DNA from: Actinocrispum wychmicini
Lineage (GTDB): Bacteria; Actinomycetota; Actinomycetes; Mycobacteriales; Pseudonocardiaceae
DNA length: 64,000 nt
Assembly: GCF_004345645.1 (NCBI RefSeq)
Contig: NZ_SLWS01000005.1
Location: 248,001-312,000, forward strand
Reading direction: 5' to 3'
A program made the position numbers and the translations under genes. Numbering within the stretch: the stretch's first letter is position 1; every line of letters starts with the position of its first letter. The notes beneath the pieces are model-generated. The model saw nothing but the letters and a program-made list of their open reading frames with translations, ran no database searches and had not been told where the DNA came from. This document shows, piece after piece, positions 17,157 to 24,445 of this stretch.

Positions 17157-17750
17157 ATGCCTGCTACCCGGACAAAGCGCGGAATCGGAATCCTCGCTCT
17201 TGCCCTCAGCTCCATGTTGTTCTCCGTATTCGTCGCCGACGCGCACGGCTACACCACGGCTCCAGTGAGCCGGCAAATGTACTGCGCCGACGGCACGGTC
17301 ACCAACTGCGGCGAAATCCAGTGGGAGCCGCAAAGCGTCGAAGGTCCCAAGAGCTTCCCGAAGGCGGGACCGCGGGACGGCACCATCTGCTCGGGCGGGT
17401 TGAGCCGGTTCAGCCAGCTCGACGACCCGCGCGGCGGCAAGTGGCCGACCGGGGCGGTGACCGCCGGCACCGCGACGTTCACCTGGCGGCTGACCGCCAT
17501 GCACGCGACGACGTCGTTCCGGTATTTCATCACCAAGGACGGCTGGACCGGGACGAAACCGTTGACCCGGGCCGATCTCGAACCGCAGCCGTTCTTCACC
17601 AAGAACTGGAACGGCCGGCAGCCCGGATCGACGGTCACCGACACCGTCACCGTTCCCAGTGGAAAGACCGGCCGTCACCTGATTCTCGGTGTGTGGGATA
17701 TCGCGGACACCGGAAACGCCTTCTATTCCTGTTCTGACGTGCGATTCTGA
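17157..17750 (+). CDS. Secreted AA10 lytic polysaccharide monooxygenase (chitin/cellulose-active)
   Basis: 197 residues from ATG 17157 with GGAAGGGG 5 nt upstream (a GTG at 17142 is less likely). A basic Arg-rich start and a hydrophobic segment form a signal peptide cleaved before His30, so the mature protein begins HGYTTAPVSR, as copper LPMOs require. The second histidine-brace residue is His116 in TAMHATTSFRYF, and the axial Phe is in NAFYSC. It is a single catalytic domain with no carbohydrate-binding module. Secreted; it oxidatively cleaves crystalline chitin or cellulose. It stands alone, ended by a hairpin. Substrate not decided by sequence. Confidence 0.93.
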   Translation: MPATRTKRGIGILALALSSMLFSVFVADAHGYTTAPVSRQMYCADGTVTNCGEIQWEPQSVEGPKSFPKAGPRDGTICSGGLSRFSQLDDPRGGKWPTGAVTAGTATFTWRLTAMHATTSFRYFITKDGWTGTKPLTRADLEPQPFFTKNWNGRQPGSTVTDTVTVPSGKTGRHLILGVWDIADTGNAFYSCSDVRF

Positions 17751-17763
17751 CCACTGACGACCA

Positions 17764-17803
17764 GTAACCACTGGCTGGGAAACCCGTCCCGGCCAGTGGT
17801 TAC
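17764..17803 (+). terminator. Hairpin terminator after the LPMO gene
   Basis: Twelve-bp perfect stem (GTAACCACTGGC / GCCAGTGGTTAC) around a 16-nt loop that itself can pair (GGGA / TCCC). It sits 13 nt after the stop. No long T-run follows, as is common in high-GC actinomycetes. Confidence 0.7.
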
Positions 17804-17823
17804 TTGCCTTAAGCTAACGAGTT

Positions 17824-19083
17824 GTGAGTCTTCGTGACCTGGTCATGGACGTCCGGCCGCTGCGGGTCCCCGCGTACCGCAGGCTGTGGACGTCGACCGT
17901 CGTCACCGCCATCGGCAGCCAGCTGACCGCGGTCGCGGTGCCCAAGCAGGTGTACGACCTGACCGGCTCCTCCGGCTTCGTGGGCCTCACCGGCGCGGTC
18001 GCGTTGGTTCCCCTGCTGGTCTTCGGCATCTGGGGCGGGGCCATCGCGGACGTGATGGACCGCAGGAAACTTCTGTTGATCACCAACACCGGCATCGCGG
18101 TCAGCTCGGTCCTGCTCTGGGCGCAGGCGGCGACCGGCGTGCACTCGGTGTGGGTCGTGCTCGTGCTGCTCGGTCTGCAACAGTCGTTCTTCGCGATCAA
18201 CATGCCCACCCGCAGCGCGGTGATCGCCCGGCTGGTCCCGACCGAGCTCATCCCCGCCGCCGCTGCCCTGGGGTCGACGGTGTTCACGTTCGGCGCGGTG
18301 ATGGGGCCGTTGCTGGCCGGCGCGCTGCTGCCCGTCCTCGGGCTGTCCACTTTGTACCTGATCGACTCGGTGGCGCTGGTGCTCGCCCTGTGGGTGATCT
18401 GGCTGCTGCCGCCGCTGCCGCCACTGAGCGGGGTGGTGCGGCGCGCCGGCCTGCGGGACGTGTTGGACGGTTTCCGTTATCTGGTCACCCAGAAGGTGCT
18501 GCTCGCGTCCTACCTCGCGGACATCATCGCCATGGTGGCCGGGATGCCGCGCGCCTTGTTCCCGGAGATGGCGGAGCGCACGTTCGGCGACCCGCCCGGC
18601 GGTGGCGTCGCGCTGGGCTGGCTGTACGCGGCGATCCCGTTGGGCGCGATGCTGTGCGGGCTGTCCTCCGGCTGGATCTCCCGGATCACCCGGCACGGCG
18701 CCGGCGTGATCGTCGCGGTGCTGGTGTGGGGCCTCGCGGTGCTCGGTTTCGGCCTGGCCAACTCGGTCTGGCTGGCTGTGGTGTTCCTGGCCGTGGCCGG
18801 CGCGGCGGACATGGTCAGCGCGATCTACCGCACGGCGATCCTCCAGACCGCGGCCGAAGACGATATGCGCGGCCGGATGCAGGGCGTGTTCACGGTTGTT
18901 GTCGCCGGTGGCCCACGCCTGGCGGACGTGGCGCACGGCTGGACGGCCGCGGCCGCGGGGACGACGGTGGCGGCCGCGGGCGGAGGGATCCTGGTGATCG
19001 TGCTGACCATCGCGTGGGTGGTGGTGATCCCGGTGTTCTGGCGATACCGCGCGGTGCCGTCGGACGCCGAGCCGGTGTCGTGA
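17824..19083 (+). CDS. MFS transporter, EntS/MFS_3 type exporter
   Basis: 419 residues from GTG 17824; TAAGCT 8 nt upstream suggests a leaderless start. About eleven to twelve membrane helices are present. The loop motif GGAIADVMDRRKLLL after helix 2 corresponds to MFS motif A, and GGPRLADVAHG is in the C-terminal half. This matches the siderophore/drug exporter branch (EntS-like) rather than sugar uptake carriers. No siderophore genes are adjacent, so the substrate is unknown. Its 3' end is antisense to the tail of the decayed regulator remnant. Confidence 0.88.
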   Translation: MSLRDLVMDVRPLRVPAYRRLWTSTVVTAIGSQLTAVAVPKQVYDLTGSSGFVGLTGAVALVPLLVFGIWGGAIADVMDRRKLLLITNTGIAVSSVLLWAQAATGVHSVWVVLVLLGLQQSFFAINMPTRSAVIARLVPTELIPAAAALGSTVFTFGAVMGPLLAGALLPVLGLSTLYLIDSVALVLALWVIWLLPPLPPLSGVVRRAGLRDVLDGFRYLVTQKVLLASYLADIIAMVAGMPRALFPEMAERTFGDPPGGGVALGWLYAAIPLGAMLCGLSSGWISRITRHGAGVIVAVLVWGLAVLGFGLANSVWLAVVFLAVAGAADMVSAIYRTAILQTAAEDDMRGRMQGVFTVVVAGGPRLADVAHGWTAAAAGTTVAAAGGGILVIVLTIAWVVVIPVFWRYRAVPSDAEPVS

Positions 19084-19106
19084 CGTCGCCCCCTCAGTGA
19101 TGGGCG

Positions 19107-19440
19107 TTGTCGGTGCCCTGGCCGGTTGGGTTCGACCAGGCCGGTTTCGTAGGCGTAGGCCACGGCCTGCGCCCGGCTGGTCAGGTGGAGTTTGTTCATC
19201 GCGCGGTAGAGGTGCGTCTTCACCGTGGCCTCGGCGAGCGTCAGGCGAGTGGCGATCGCGGTGTTGGACAGGCCGCGCGCGACCAGATGCAGCACGTCCC
19301 GTTCGCGGGCGGTGAGGGATTTCAGGTCGACGTCGCAGGGTGCCGCGTCCGGTGTGCGGTCCTTGGTGAACACCTGGATGAGCCGCTGGGTGATGCTGGG
19401 CGTGAACGGCATGTCCCCGGCGGCGAGCTCCACCGCCTCC
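19107..19440 (-). pseudogene. Remnant of a NarL-type response regulator (C-terminal HTH only)
   Basis: Minus-strand reading gives a good LuxR helix-turn-helix: SLTARERDVLHLVARGLSNT, then ATVKTHLYRAMNKLHLTSR and AVAYAYETGLVEP. The receiver domain is missing; the frame begins at a typical inter-domain sequence (ELAAGDMPFTPSITQRLI). No stop follows the HTH, and the frame runs on into sequence antisense to the MFS gene. It directly abuts the kinase fragment at 19441. The two together look like a kinase-regulator operon with its middle deleted. Confidence 0.75.
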
Positions 19441-19617
19441 TCACCTGTCGACCCGCTGTGCCCGTTGCCGCTGTTCGTTCGCCAACTGCTGGCTGAGCGC
19501 GGCCAACCGTTCGTTGCAACGCAAAACCAGTGAGCACCAACGCGGAAACCAGATCCCGAACCCAGGGATCGATCCGCCCAGCAACCACAACGGCACGACC
19601 AACCCCCTGCCGCACCC
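19441..19617 (-). pseudogene. Remnant of a histidine kinase (membrane end plus start of coiled coil)
   Basis: Minus-strand translation gives a hydrophobic segment (VVPLWLLGGSIPGFGIWF) followed by CNERLAALSQQLANEQRQRA and a stop. This is the join between the last membrane helix and the coiled coil just before the dimerisation domain in NarL-class kinases. The His-containing and ATPase domains are absent. Upstream, to about 19735, the membrane part continues only through frame changes and a stop. Recognised by pattern, not by alignment, so moderately sure. Confidence 0.55.
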
Positions 19618-19726
19618 ACCCCGCCGTCACCACCAAAGCGTAAGCAGTCGCGTGCCCCGTGGCAGGAACAGGACACGCAATCGCCAATCCGCAGGACACC
19701 GGGCGCGGTCCGCGTAGCGTCGCGCT

Positions 19727-20467
19727 GTGGCAGTTTTGCGCTGGGGGTGGATGCTGGGGCCATTGCTGGTTGTCGCCGTGCTCGTTTCGGCGTGTACGAA
19801 GGAGGTGCCCGGTGTGGCCGTGCCGGGTTCGAAATCCGTTGCGGTCTGCGACGACGTGGTGGTTCTGCTGATTCAGGTGTCGCTGGGCATGGCGGCGACG
19901 GATGTGGCGCCGACTCGGTTGGACGCTGCTCAGCGGGCCGGGAAAGCCTTTGCGGACTCGCTGCCGCCGAAAACCCAACTTGGGTTGATCTCGTTCAGCG
20001 CAACCGCGGTGACCCAGGTGGCACCGACAACCGATCGCGGCAGTGTCAAAACCGCCCTCGACAGGCTGATGCTGAACGCGGGGAATGCCACCGGTGAAGG
20101 AATCCTGACAGCGGTGCAGGCGATCGACGCTCTCCGCGACATCGGTCTGGCGCCCGGATCGAAACGGATCATCCTGGTACAAGGCAGCAGGCAGTCAGTG
20201 CCGGCTGGGCTGGACGATCCCCGAGGCGCATACCCGGCGGCCCGGGAAGCCAACCTGCGCCACATCCCGATCTCCGCCATCGCCCTGGGCACCGCCCAGG
20301 GCAAGATCGAGATCGAACCGGACAACGGCGGGCCGACCCCTGTTCCGGTACCGGTCGACCAGACCTCGTTGCGTGAGATCGCGAAACTCTCCGGCGGAAG
20401 TTTCCACACCGCAACCAATCTCGCCGAGCTGACCGGGGCCTTTGCGGAGCTGACCTGCCATCGGTGA
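19727..20467 (+). CDS. Lipoprotein with a von Willebrand A-like domain and degenerate MIDAS
   Basis: 246 residues from GTG 19727; an ATG at 19751 is possible. The lipobox VSAC places lipidated Cys at about residue 23, so it is membrane anchored outside the cell. From residue about 44 the protein follows the BatA/YfbK-like VWA pattern (AATDVAPTRLDAAQ, LGLISFSATA, VAPTTDRGSVKTALD, GNATGEGI). The metal site DxSxS is here Q-V-S-L-G (residues 50-54), so the first Asp and last Ser are lost. This predicts no normal divalent-metal ligand binding. No MoxR or Bat partners are adjacent. Role unknown. Confidence 0.8.
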   Translation: MAVLRWGWMLGPLLVVAVLVSACTKEVPGVAVPGSKSVAVCDDVVVLLIQVSLGMAATDVAPTRLDAAQRAGKAFADSLPPKTQLGLISFSATAVTQVAPTTDRGSVKTALDRLMLNAGNATGEGILTAVQAIDALRDIGLAPGSKRIILVQGSRQSVPAGLDDPRGAYPAAREANLRHIPISAIALGTAQGKIEIEPDNGGPTPVPVPVDQTSLREIAKLSGGSFHTATNLAELTGAFAELTCHR

Positions 20468-20516
20468 GGACCGTGTCCGGTAAGTCATCTCAGCCGGAGC
20501 GCGATCGCCGGGACGG

Positions 20517-20915
20517 TTATGTGTCGCCTTTTTCCCAGTAGATGTCGAGGCGGGCGATGGCTTCCTTTCGGGTTAGTTGGGCTACCGCGGATTCGGTGAG
20601 GCCTACTCGGGTGAGGAGGAGGTGGACCAGGTCCACCGGGAGGGCGTCCGGGCGGGGTTTGGCTACGCCGCGGTCGGGTTTCTCGCCTTCTTGCACGCAG
20701 GCCCAGAAGGTGTCGTTGTCCACGTCCAGTTGGTCGGTGAGGATGTGGTTCCAGAGGTTGGGGCCGTAGGTGGGTCGGCGGGAGACTCGGGTGCGCAGCA
20801 CGCGTCCGTCGGGCAGGCCGAGTTCGTAGGTGATCCGGGTGCCTTCGCGCACGCTGATCCAGCCTTCGACCTGACAGAACCGATCGTGGTCAGCCGGGGT
20901 GGGATCGTCGTTCAC
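20517..20915 (-). CDS. Probable toxin of a type II toxin-antitoxin pair
   Basis: 132 residues from GTG 20915, chosen because it overlaps the upstream stop exactly (GTGA); a GTG at 20936 is the longer option. It opens with HDRFCQVEGWISVR, then a compact alpha/beta pattern (TYELGLPDGRVLRTRVS, LWNHILTDQLDVD, FWACVQEG) and a helical tail (AQLTRKEAIARLDIYW). I recall similar actinobacterial proteins annotated as a cytotoxic translational repressor of a toxin-antitoxin system. Toxicity is inferred from family memory and from the upstream antitoxin-like gene, not from a catalytic motif. Confidence 0.6.
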   Translation of the reverse strand: MNDDPTPADHDRFCQVEGWISVREGTRITYELGLPDGRVLRTRVSRRPTYGPNLWNHILTDQLDVDNDTFWACVQEGEKPDRGVAKPRPDALPVDLVHLLLTRVGLTESAVAQLTRKEAIARLDIYWEKGDT

Positions 20916-21319
20916 TCGGTCGCTCCGACCAGCCACGCGCGCAGTTGGGTGTCGTCGCTGAGGCCGATGAGCTGGACCAGTCCCCAGTTGTCGCGGTGGT
21001 TGGGGGTGTCCAGCAGGCGGTCCTGCCAGTCCTGCGCGTACTCGCGTAAAGAGGTGATCATCTCGGTGATCGCGTCGTCGAAGGTGGCTCCGTCGGCGGC
21101 GACCGGGAGACCGGGGATGAAGACCGACCAGCCGTCGGGCTCGGCGACCACGTGCGCCCGCGGTTGGTTCATCGTCATCAGGACCTGGTGCAGGCGAACG
21201 ACATCGACCACCGCTGTCCGCGCGTGGTCACGCCGGATCGTGGCCACGCGCCCTTTCTCCGCCGCGTCAAGGATGTCCTTGAGATGCGTGCGGGCGTCGG
21301 TGTAACTGTCGAAGTGCAT
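20912..21319 (-). CDS. Probable antitoxin (Phd/YefM-like N-terminus)
   Basis: 135 residues, ATG 21319 with AGAGGGG 5 nt upstream. The start MHFDSYTDARTHLKDILDAAEKGRVATIRRDHARTAVV follows the Phd/YefM plan (short strand, helix, then a beta hairpin). The rest resembles HicB-type folds (DGWSVFIPGLPVAADGATFDDAI). A two-domain DNA-binding/neutralising antitoxin is therefore plausible. It precedes and overlaps the toxin gene, the usual order, and a palindromic operator lies just upstream. Confidence 0.65.
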   Translation of the reverse strand: MHFDSYTDARTHLKDILDAAEKGRVATIRRDHARTAVVDVVRLHQVLMTMNQPRAHVVAEPDGWSVFIPGLPVAADGATFDDAITEMITSLREYAQDWQDRLLDTPNHRDNWGLVQLIGLSDDTQLRAWLVGATE

Positions 21320-21333
21320 GACGTCCCCTCTTC

Positions 21334-21390
21334 TCGCTCGGTTCCAGTGTCCCGAACCGGGTGAGGTACGTCAAGTACTTCACGTACTTG
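21334..21390 (-). promoter_or_regulatory. Promoter and palindromic operator of the toxin-antitoxin operon
   Basis: The inverted repeat CAAGTAC-N5-GTACTTG occupies 21372-21390. On the minus strand it runs into a -35-like TTGACG, followed after 17 nt by GACACT, then AGAGGGG and the antitoxin ATG. An operator overlapping the -35 fits autoregulation by an antitoxin. The palindrome also covers the stop codon of the preceding epimerase gene. Confidence 0.55.
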
Positions 21391-22273
21391 TTGGAGTTAT
21401 GCCCCATCGGGCGGTCCAGGTCGCCCCTGGTGCCAACACGATCAGGCCGGTTCCGGAGTTCAGGGCGTCCGGCGGGCAGGTCATCGGCTCGATCGCGACC
21501 GCCCGCCCGCGCCCGGGGAACTCGTCCGGCGTGAACACCTGGACCCAGCCGAAGTCCGGGTCGGCCCAGAGTTCCACACCGTCCGCCGGCCCGGTCAGCC
21601 TGTGCCGCACCAGCCCGTCCGGACCCGGCACGCAGCCGCCGAACGGCGTGTCCAGGTGGACTCCGGACAACGGCCGTGGGGAGCGGAAGTCGTACTCGGT
21701 GCCGTCGACGGGCACTGCCGGGCCGTTGGGGATCATCGTCGACGGATCCAACGGCAGCACAGTCGAAGCGGCCAGTTGGAGGACGCACGAATCGGTCGAA
21801 GCGTTGCCCGCGCGGGGATACGGATGCGTACCCACGCCGAACGGGGTGGGCTGCGAGCCGACGTTCTCCACCCAGTGGGTCACGGTGAGCCCGTCGTCGC
21901 CCACGGCGTACTCGATGGTGGTGCTCAGTTCGACCGGCCACCCGGCCTGCGGGGCGATCACGACGTTGAGCGAGACCGTCGACGCGGTACGCTCCACCAC
22001 CGTCCACTGTAGACGTCGGACCAGGCCGTGAATGGCGTTCCCCCGCGCCGGCTCGGTGATGTCCAACTGCTGGGTGGACCCGGCCAACGTCCACCGCCCG
22101 CCCGCGGTCCGGTTCGGCCACGGCACCAGCACCATGCCCGCGCCGAGCGGCGGGGCCTCGTCGGCGCCGAACGTCTCGCCGTAGGGGACGCCGTCGACCT
22201 CGAACGATCGCAGCCCCGCGCCGGTCGCGGTGACGACCGCCCGTGCGTTACCGTGCATGATCTCAAGGCTCAT
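21380..22273 (-). CDS. Aldose 1-epimerase family protein (galactose mutarotase-like)
   Basis: 297 residues from ATG 22273. It interconverts alpha and beta anomers of hexoses or a related sugar. Mutarotase-fold signatures include MVLVPWPNRTAGGRW, NAIHGLVRR with the active-site His, and GVGTHPYPRAG with the second His. The general-base Glu is likely in AIEPMTCPPDA. Six nucleotides upstream of the ATG lies TACTGT, suggesting a leaderless transcript from the shared palindrome with tnpB. Confidence 0.88.
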   Translation of the reverse strand: MSLEIMHGNARAVVTATGAGLRSFEVDGVPYGETFGADEAPPLGAGMVLVPWPNRTAGGRWTLAGSTQQLDITEPARGNAIHGLVRRLQWTVVERTASTVSLNVVIAPQAGWPVELSTTIEYAVGDDGLTVTHWVENVGSQPTPFGVGTHPYPRAGNASTDSCVLQLAASTVLPLDPSTMIPNGPAVPVDGTEYDFRSPRPLSGVHLDTPFGGCVPGPDGLVRHRLTGPADGVELWADPDFGWVQVFTPDEFPGRGRAVAIEPMTCPPDALNSGTGLIVLAPGATWTARWGITPTST

Positions 22274-22275
22274 CC

Positions 22276-22301
22276 TCACACAGTAGCGTGCTAGCGTGTG
22301 A
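22276..22301. promoter_or_regulatory. Imperfect palindrome with two back-to-back leaderless promoters
   Basis: TCACAC ... GTGTGA arms enclose AGTAGCGTGCTAGC. On the plus strand TAGCGT (22292-22297) is 7 nt before the tnpB ATG. On the minus strand TACTGT is 6 nt before the epimerase ATG. Only 31 bp separate the two start codons. It could also be the left-end hairpin of the TnpB element. Confidence 0.5.
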
Positions 22302-22304
22302 AAT

Positions 22305-23393
22305 ATGGCGAAGACGCTGGTGAAGCGGGCGTTCAAGTACCGCTTCACCCCGACGGTGCAACAGGAGCGGGAACTGTTGCGCACCTTCGGCTGCGTCCGC
22401 CACGTCTACAACATGGCCCTCGAAGCCCGCACCGCCGCGTGGTACCGCGAGCGACGGCGGGTGACCTACGCCGAGACCTCCGCCCTGCTGACCGAGTGGA
22501 AGACCACCGACGAGCTGGCGTTCCTCAACGAGGTGTCCAGCGTGCCGTTGCAGCAGTGCCTGCGGCACTTGCAGAAGGCGTTCACCAGCTTCTGGGAGAA
22601 ACGCGCGCGGTACCCGAGGTACAAGTCCCGCAAGCGTGGGAAGGCCACGGCGGAGTACACGCGCTCGGCGTTCCGTTACCGGGACGGGCAGCTCACTCTG
22701 GCGAAGATGGCCGAGCCCTTGGCGATCGTCTGGTCCCGGCCGCTGCCGCCGGGGGCGCGGCCGGCCACGGTGACCGTGTCGCGGGACCCGGCCGGTCGCT
22801 GGTTTGTGGCTCTGCTGGTGGAAACCAGCGTCGGGCACCTGCCGGCCGGCGAGGCCGAGGTGGGGGTGGACGCCGGCCTGACCGCCTTCGTGACGCTGTC
22901 GACCGGCGAGAAGGTCACGAGTCCGCGCGAGAACGAAGACCGGGCGCGGCTCGCTGTCGCGCGAAGAAGTCTGGCGCGTAAGCAGAAAGGCTCCCGAAAC
23001 CAGGCGAAGGCACGGCGGCGGGTCGCCCGGATCCTCGCCCGGATCGGCGACCGGCGCCGGGATTTCCTGCACAAGCTGAGTACTCGACTCGTCCGTGAGA
23101 ACCAAACGATCGTGATCGAGGACCTGAACGTACGCGAACTGCGGTCGATGCTTGAGTACAAGACCCAGTGGTACGGCCGCCGGCTCGTGGTGGTCGACCG
23201 CTGGTATCCCAGTACGAGAACCTGCTCGGAGTGCGGGTTGCTGCTCGACCGCCTCCCGGCGCACGTCCGCGGATGGACGTGCCGGCGATGTGGCGCCAAG
23301 CATGATCGCGACGTGAACGCCGCGAAAGCGATTCTGGCCGCCGGACGGGCGGTCACGGCCTGCGGAGCCGGAGTAAGACCACCCCGGCACTAG
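22305..23393 (+). CDS. tnpB: TnpB / IS605 OrfB-type RNA-guided nuclease, internally shortened
   Basis: 362 residues, ATG 22305. RuvC residues appear intact: Asp189 (VGVDAGLTAF), Glu272 (VIEDLNVR), Asp334/336 (HDRDVNAAKAIL). The zinc ribbon is CSEC ... CRRC (Cys307, 310, 326, 329). Between RuvC-II and the ribbon the usual stretch of roughly 20 residues seen in TnpB (LNV-x-GM...ISDxxW) is missing: LNV runs straight into RELRSMLEYK. The protein is correspondingly shorter than typical (about 380-400). No tnpA lies alongside. It may be inactive or a streamlined variant. A second, broken tnpB is at 58.6 kb. Confidence 0.9.
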   Translation: MAKTLVKRAFKYRFTPTVQQERELLRTFGCVRHVYNMALEARTAAWYRERRRVTYAETSALLTEWKTTDELAFLNEVSSVPLQQCLRHLQKAFTSFWEKRARYPRYKSRKRGKATAEYTRSAFRYRDGQLTLAKMAEPLAIVWSRPLPPGARPATVTVSRDPAGRWFVALLVETSVGHLPAGEAEVGVDAGLTAFVTLSTGEKVTSPRENEDRARLAVARRSLARKQKGSRNQAKARRRVARILARIGDRRRDFLHKLSTRLVRENQTIVIEDLNVRELRSMLEYKTQWYGRRLVVVDRWYPSTRTCSECGLLLDRLPAHVRGWTCRRCGAKHDRDVNAAKAILAAGRAVTACGAGVRPPRH

Positions 23394-23480
23394 TCGGCAA
23401 GGCATCCGGCGCAACCTCCCCCACGGGGCGGCGGAAACAGGAACTTCCCAGCTCACACCGGGGAGAACGTCAAGAATGCG
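23394..23480 (+). other. Possible right end / guide-RNA region of the TnpB element
   Basis: In IS605-group elements the omega RNA overlaps the tnpB 3' end and the element's right end (family knowledge). Here the 87 bp after the stop hold GC-rich segments able to pair (CCCCCACGGGGCGG) and an end-like GGAGAACGTCAAGAAT. The boundary was not determined. Confidence 0.25.
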
Positions 23481-23560
23481 CCTATCGGCGGGTGGTACGA
23501 CGGTTCGCCAGCGGCGACGCTGAGTCACGGGGGAACCCTGCGATTGGAAGGAACCCGAAT

Positions 23561-24367
23561 ATGATCAGGCGTGTACTTGGCACGCTGTTCGCCGCACTCT
23601 CCGTCGGCGCGATGGCAGCCGCGCCGGCCGACGCCGTGCAAGCGGCCGACTTCACCGGGATCGTGGCGCTGAGCAACTGTTCCGGCTCGGTGGTGAAGCC
23701 GCCGCAGGCCCTGGACTCCGACCCGGCACTGGTGATGTCCAACGGGCACTGCGTGAAGTTGATGGGCGCCAACGAGGTGATCAGAAACCAGTCCTCGAGC
23801 CGGACCTTCACGCTGTTGAGCGGCCCCAACGCGTCGACGCTCGGCACCTTGCGCGCCACCAAGATCTCGTACGCGACGATGCACGGCACCGATGTCTCCT
23901 TCTACCAGCTCAACCAGACGTACGCGCAGATCAGGCAGCGGTTCCCGCAGTTCCGCCCGCTGGTGCTGAGCACGACGCACCCGACCCAGGGCGCGGGTAT
24001 CCAGGTGGTGTCCGGTTTCTGGAAGCGGATCTGGACGTGCAACGTGGACGGGTTCGTCTTCCAGCTCAAGGAGGACGTGTGGACCTGGAACGACTCGGTC
24101 CGCTACACCGCGGCCTGTGACACGATCGGCGGCACGTCCGGGTCGCCGGTGGTCGACGGCACCGGCAAGGTCGTCGCGATCAACAACACCGGCAACGAGG
24201 ACGGCCAGCGCTGCACCTTGAACAACCCGTGTGAGGTCAGCCAGAACGGCCAGGTCACCGTGCGCCAGGGGATCAACTACAGCGAGGAGATCTTCCAGAT
24301 CTCGGCGTGCATCGGCGCCGGGAACCAGTTCACCCTGACCTTGCCTGGGTGCACCCTACCCAGGTAG
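23561..24367 (+). CDS. Secreted trypsin-like serine protease
   Basis: 268 residues from ATG 23561 with GGAAGGAAC upstream. A signal peptide occupies residues 1 to about 27 (LFAALSVGAMAAAPADA). The catalytic triad of the chymotrypsin fold is visible: His63 (SNGHCV), Asp111 (HGTDVSFYQL), Ser193 (GGTSGSPVV). Four or more cysteines allow disulfides. Exported and probably degradative or self-processing; the mature start is unclear. Single gene with its own terminator. Confidence 0.9.
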   Translation: MIRRVLGTLFAALSVGAMAAAPADAVQAADFTGIVALSNCSGSVVKPPQALDSDPALVMSNGHCVKLMGANEVIRNQSSSRTFTLLSGPNASTLGTLRATKISYATMHGTDVSFYQLNQTYAQIRQRFPQFRPLVLSTTHPTQGAGIQVVSGFWKRIWTCNVDGFVFQLKEDVWTWNDSVRYTAACDTIGGTSGSPVVDGTGKVVAINNTGNEDGQRCTLNNPCEVSQNGQVTVRQGINYSEEIFQISACIGAGNQFTLTLPGCTLPR

Positions 24368-24373
24368 AACCAA

Positions 24374-24406
24374 GGGGCCCCCTCGTGTGCACGAGGGGGC
24401 CCATTT
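24374..24406 (+). terminator. Intrinsic terminator after the protease gene
   Basis: Thirteen-bp perfect GC-rich stem (GGGCCCCCTCGTG / CACGAGGGGGCCC) followed by ATTTA. Begins 7 nt after the stop codon. Confidence 0.9.
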
Positions 24407-24421
24407 AGGTCTTGCGGGTAG

Positions 24422-24439
24422 TAGACCAGTCTGTATAGT
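24422..24439 (+). promoter_or_regulatory. LmrA/YxaF-type TetR operator overlapping a leaderless -10
   Basis: TAGACCAGTCTGTATAGT contains the AGAC-N2-GTCT dyad and closely follows the LmrA/YxaF box known from Bacillus subtilis (recalled, not searched). Its last six bases, TATAGT, form a -10 box 6 nt before the GTG of the TetR gene. Repressor binding would block this promoter directly. Confidence 0.65.
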
Positions 24440-24445
24440 AACTTC

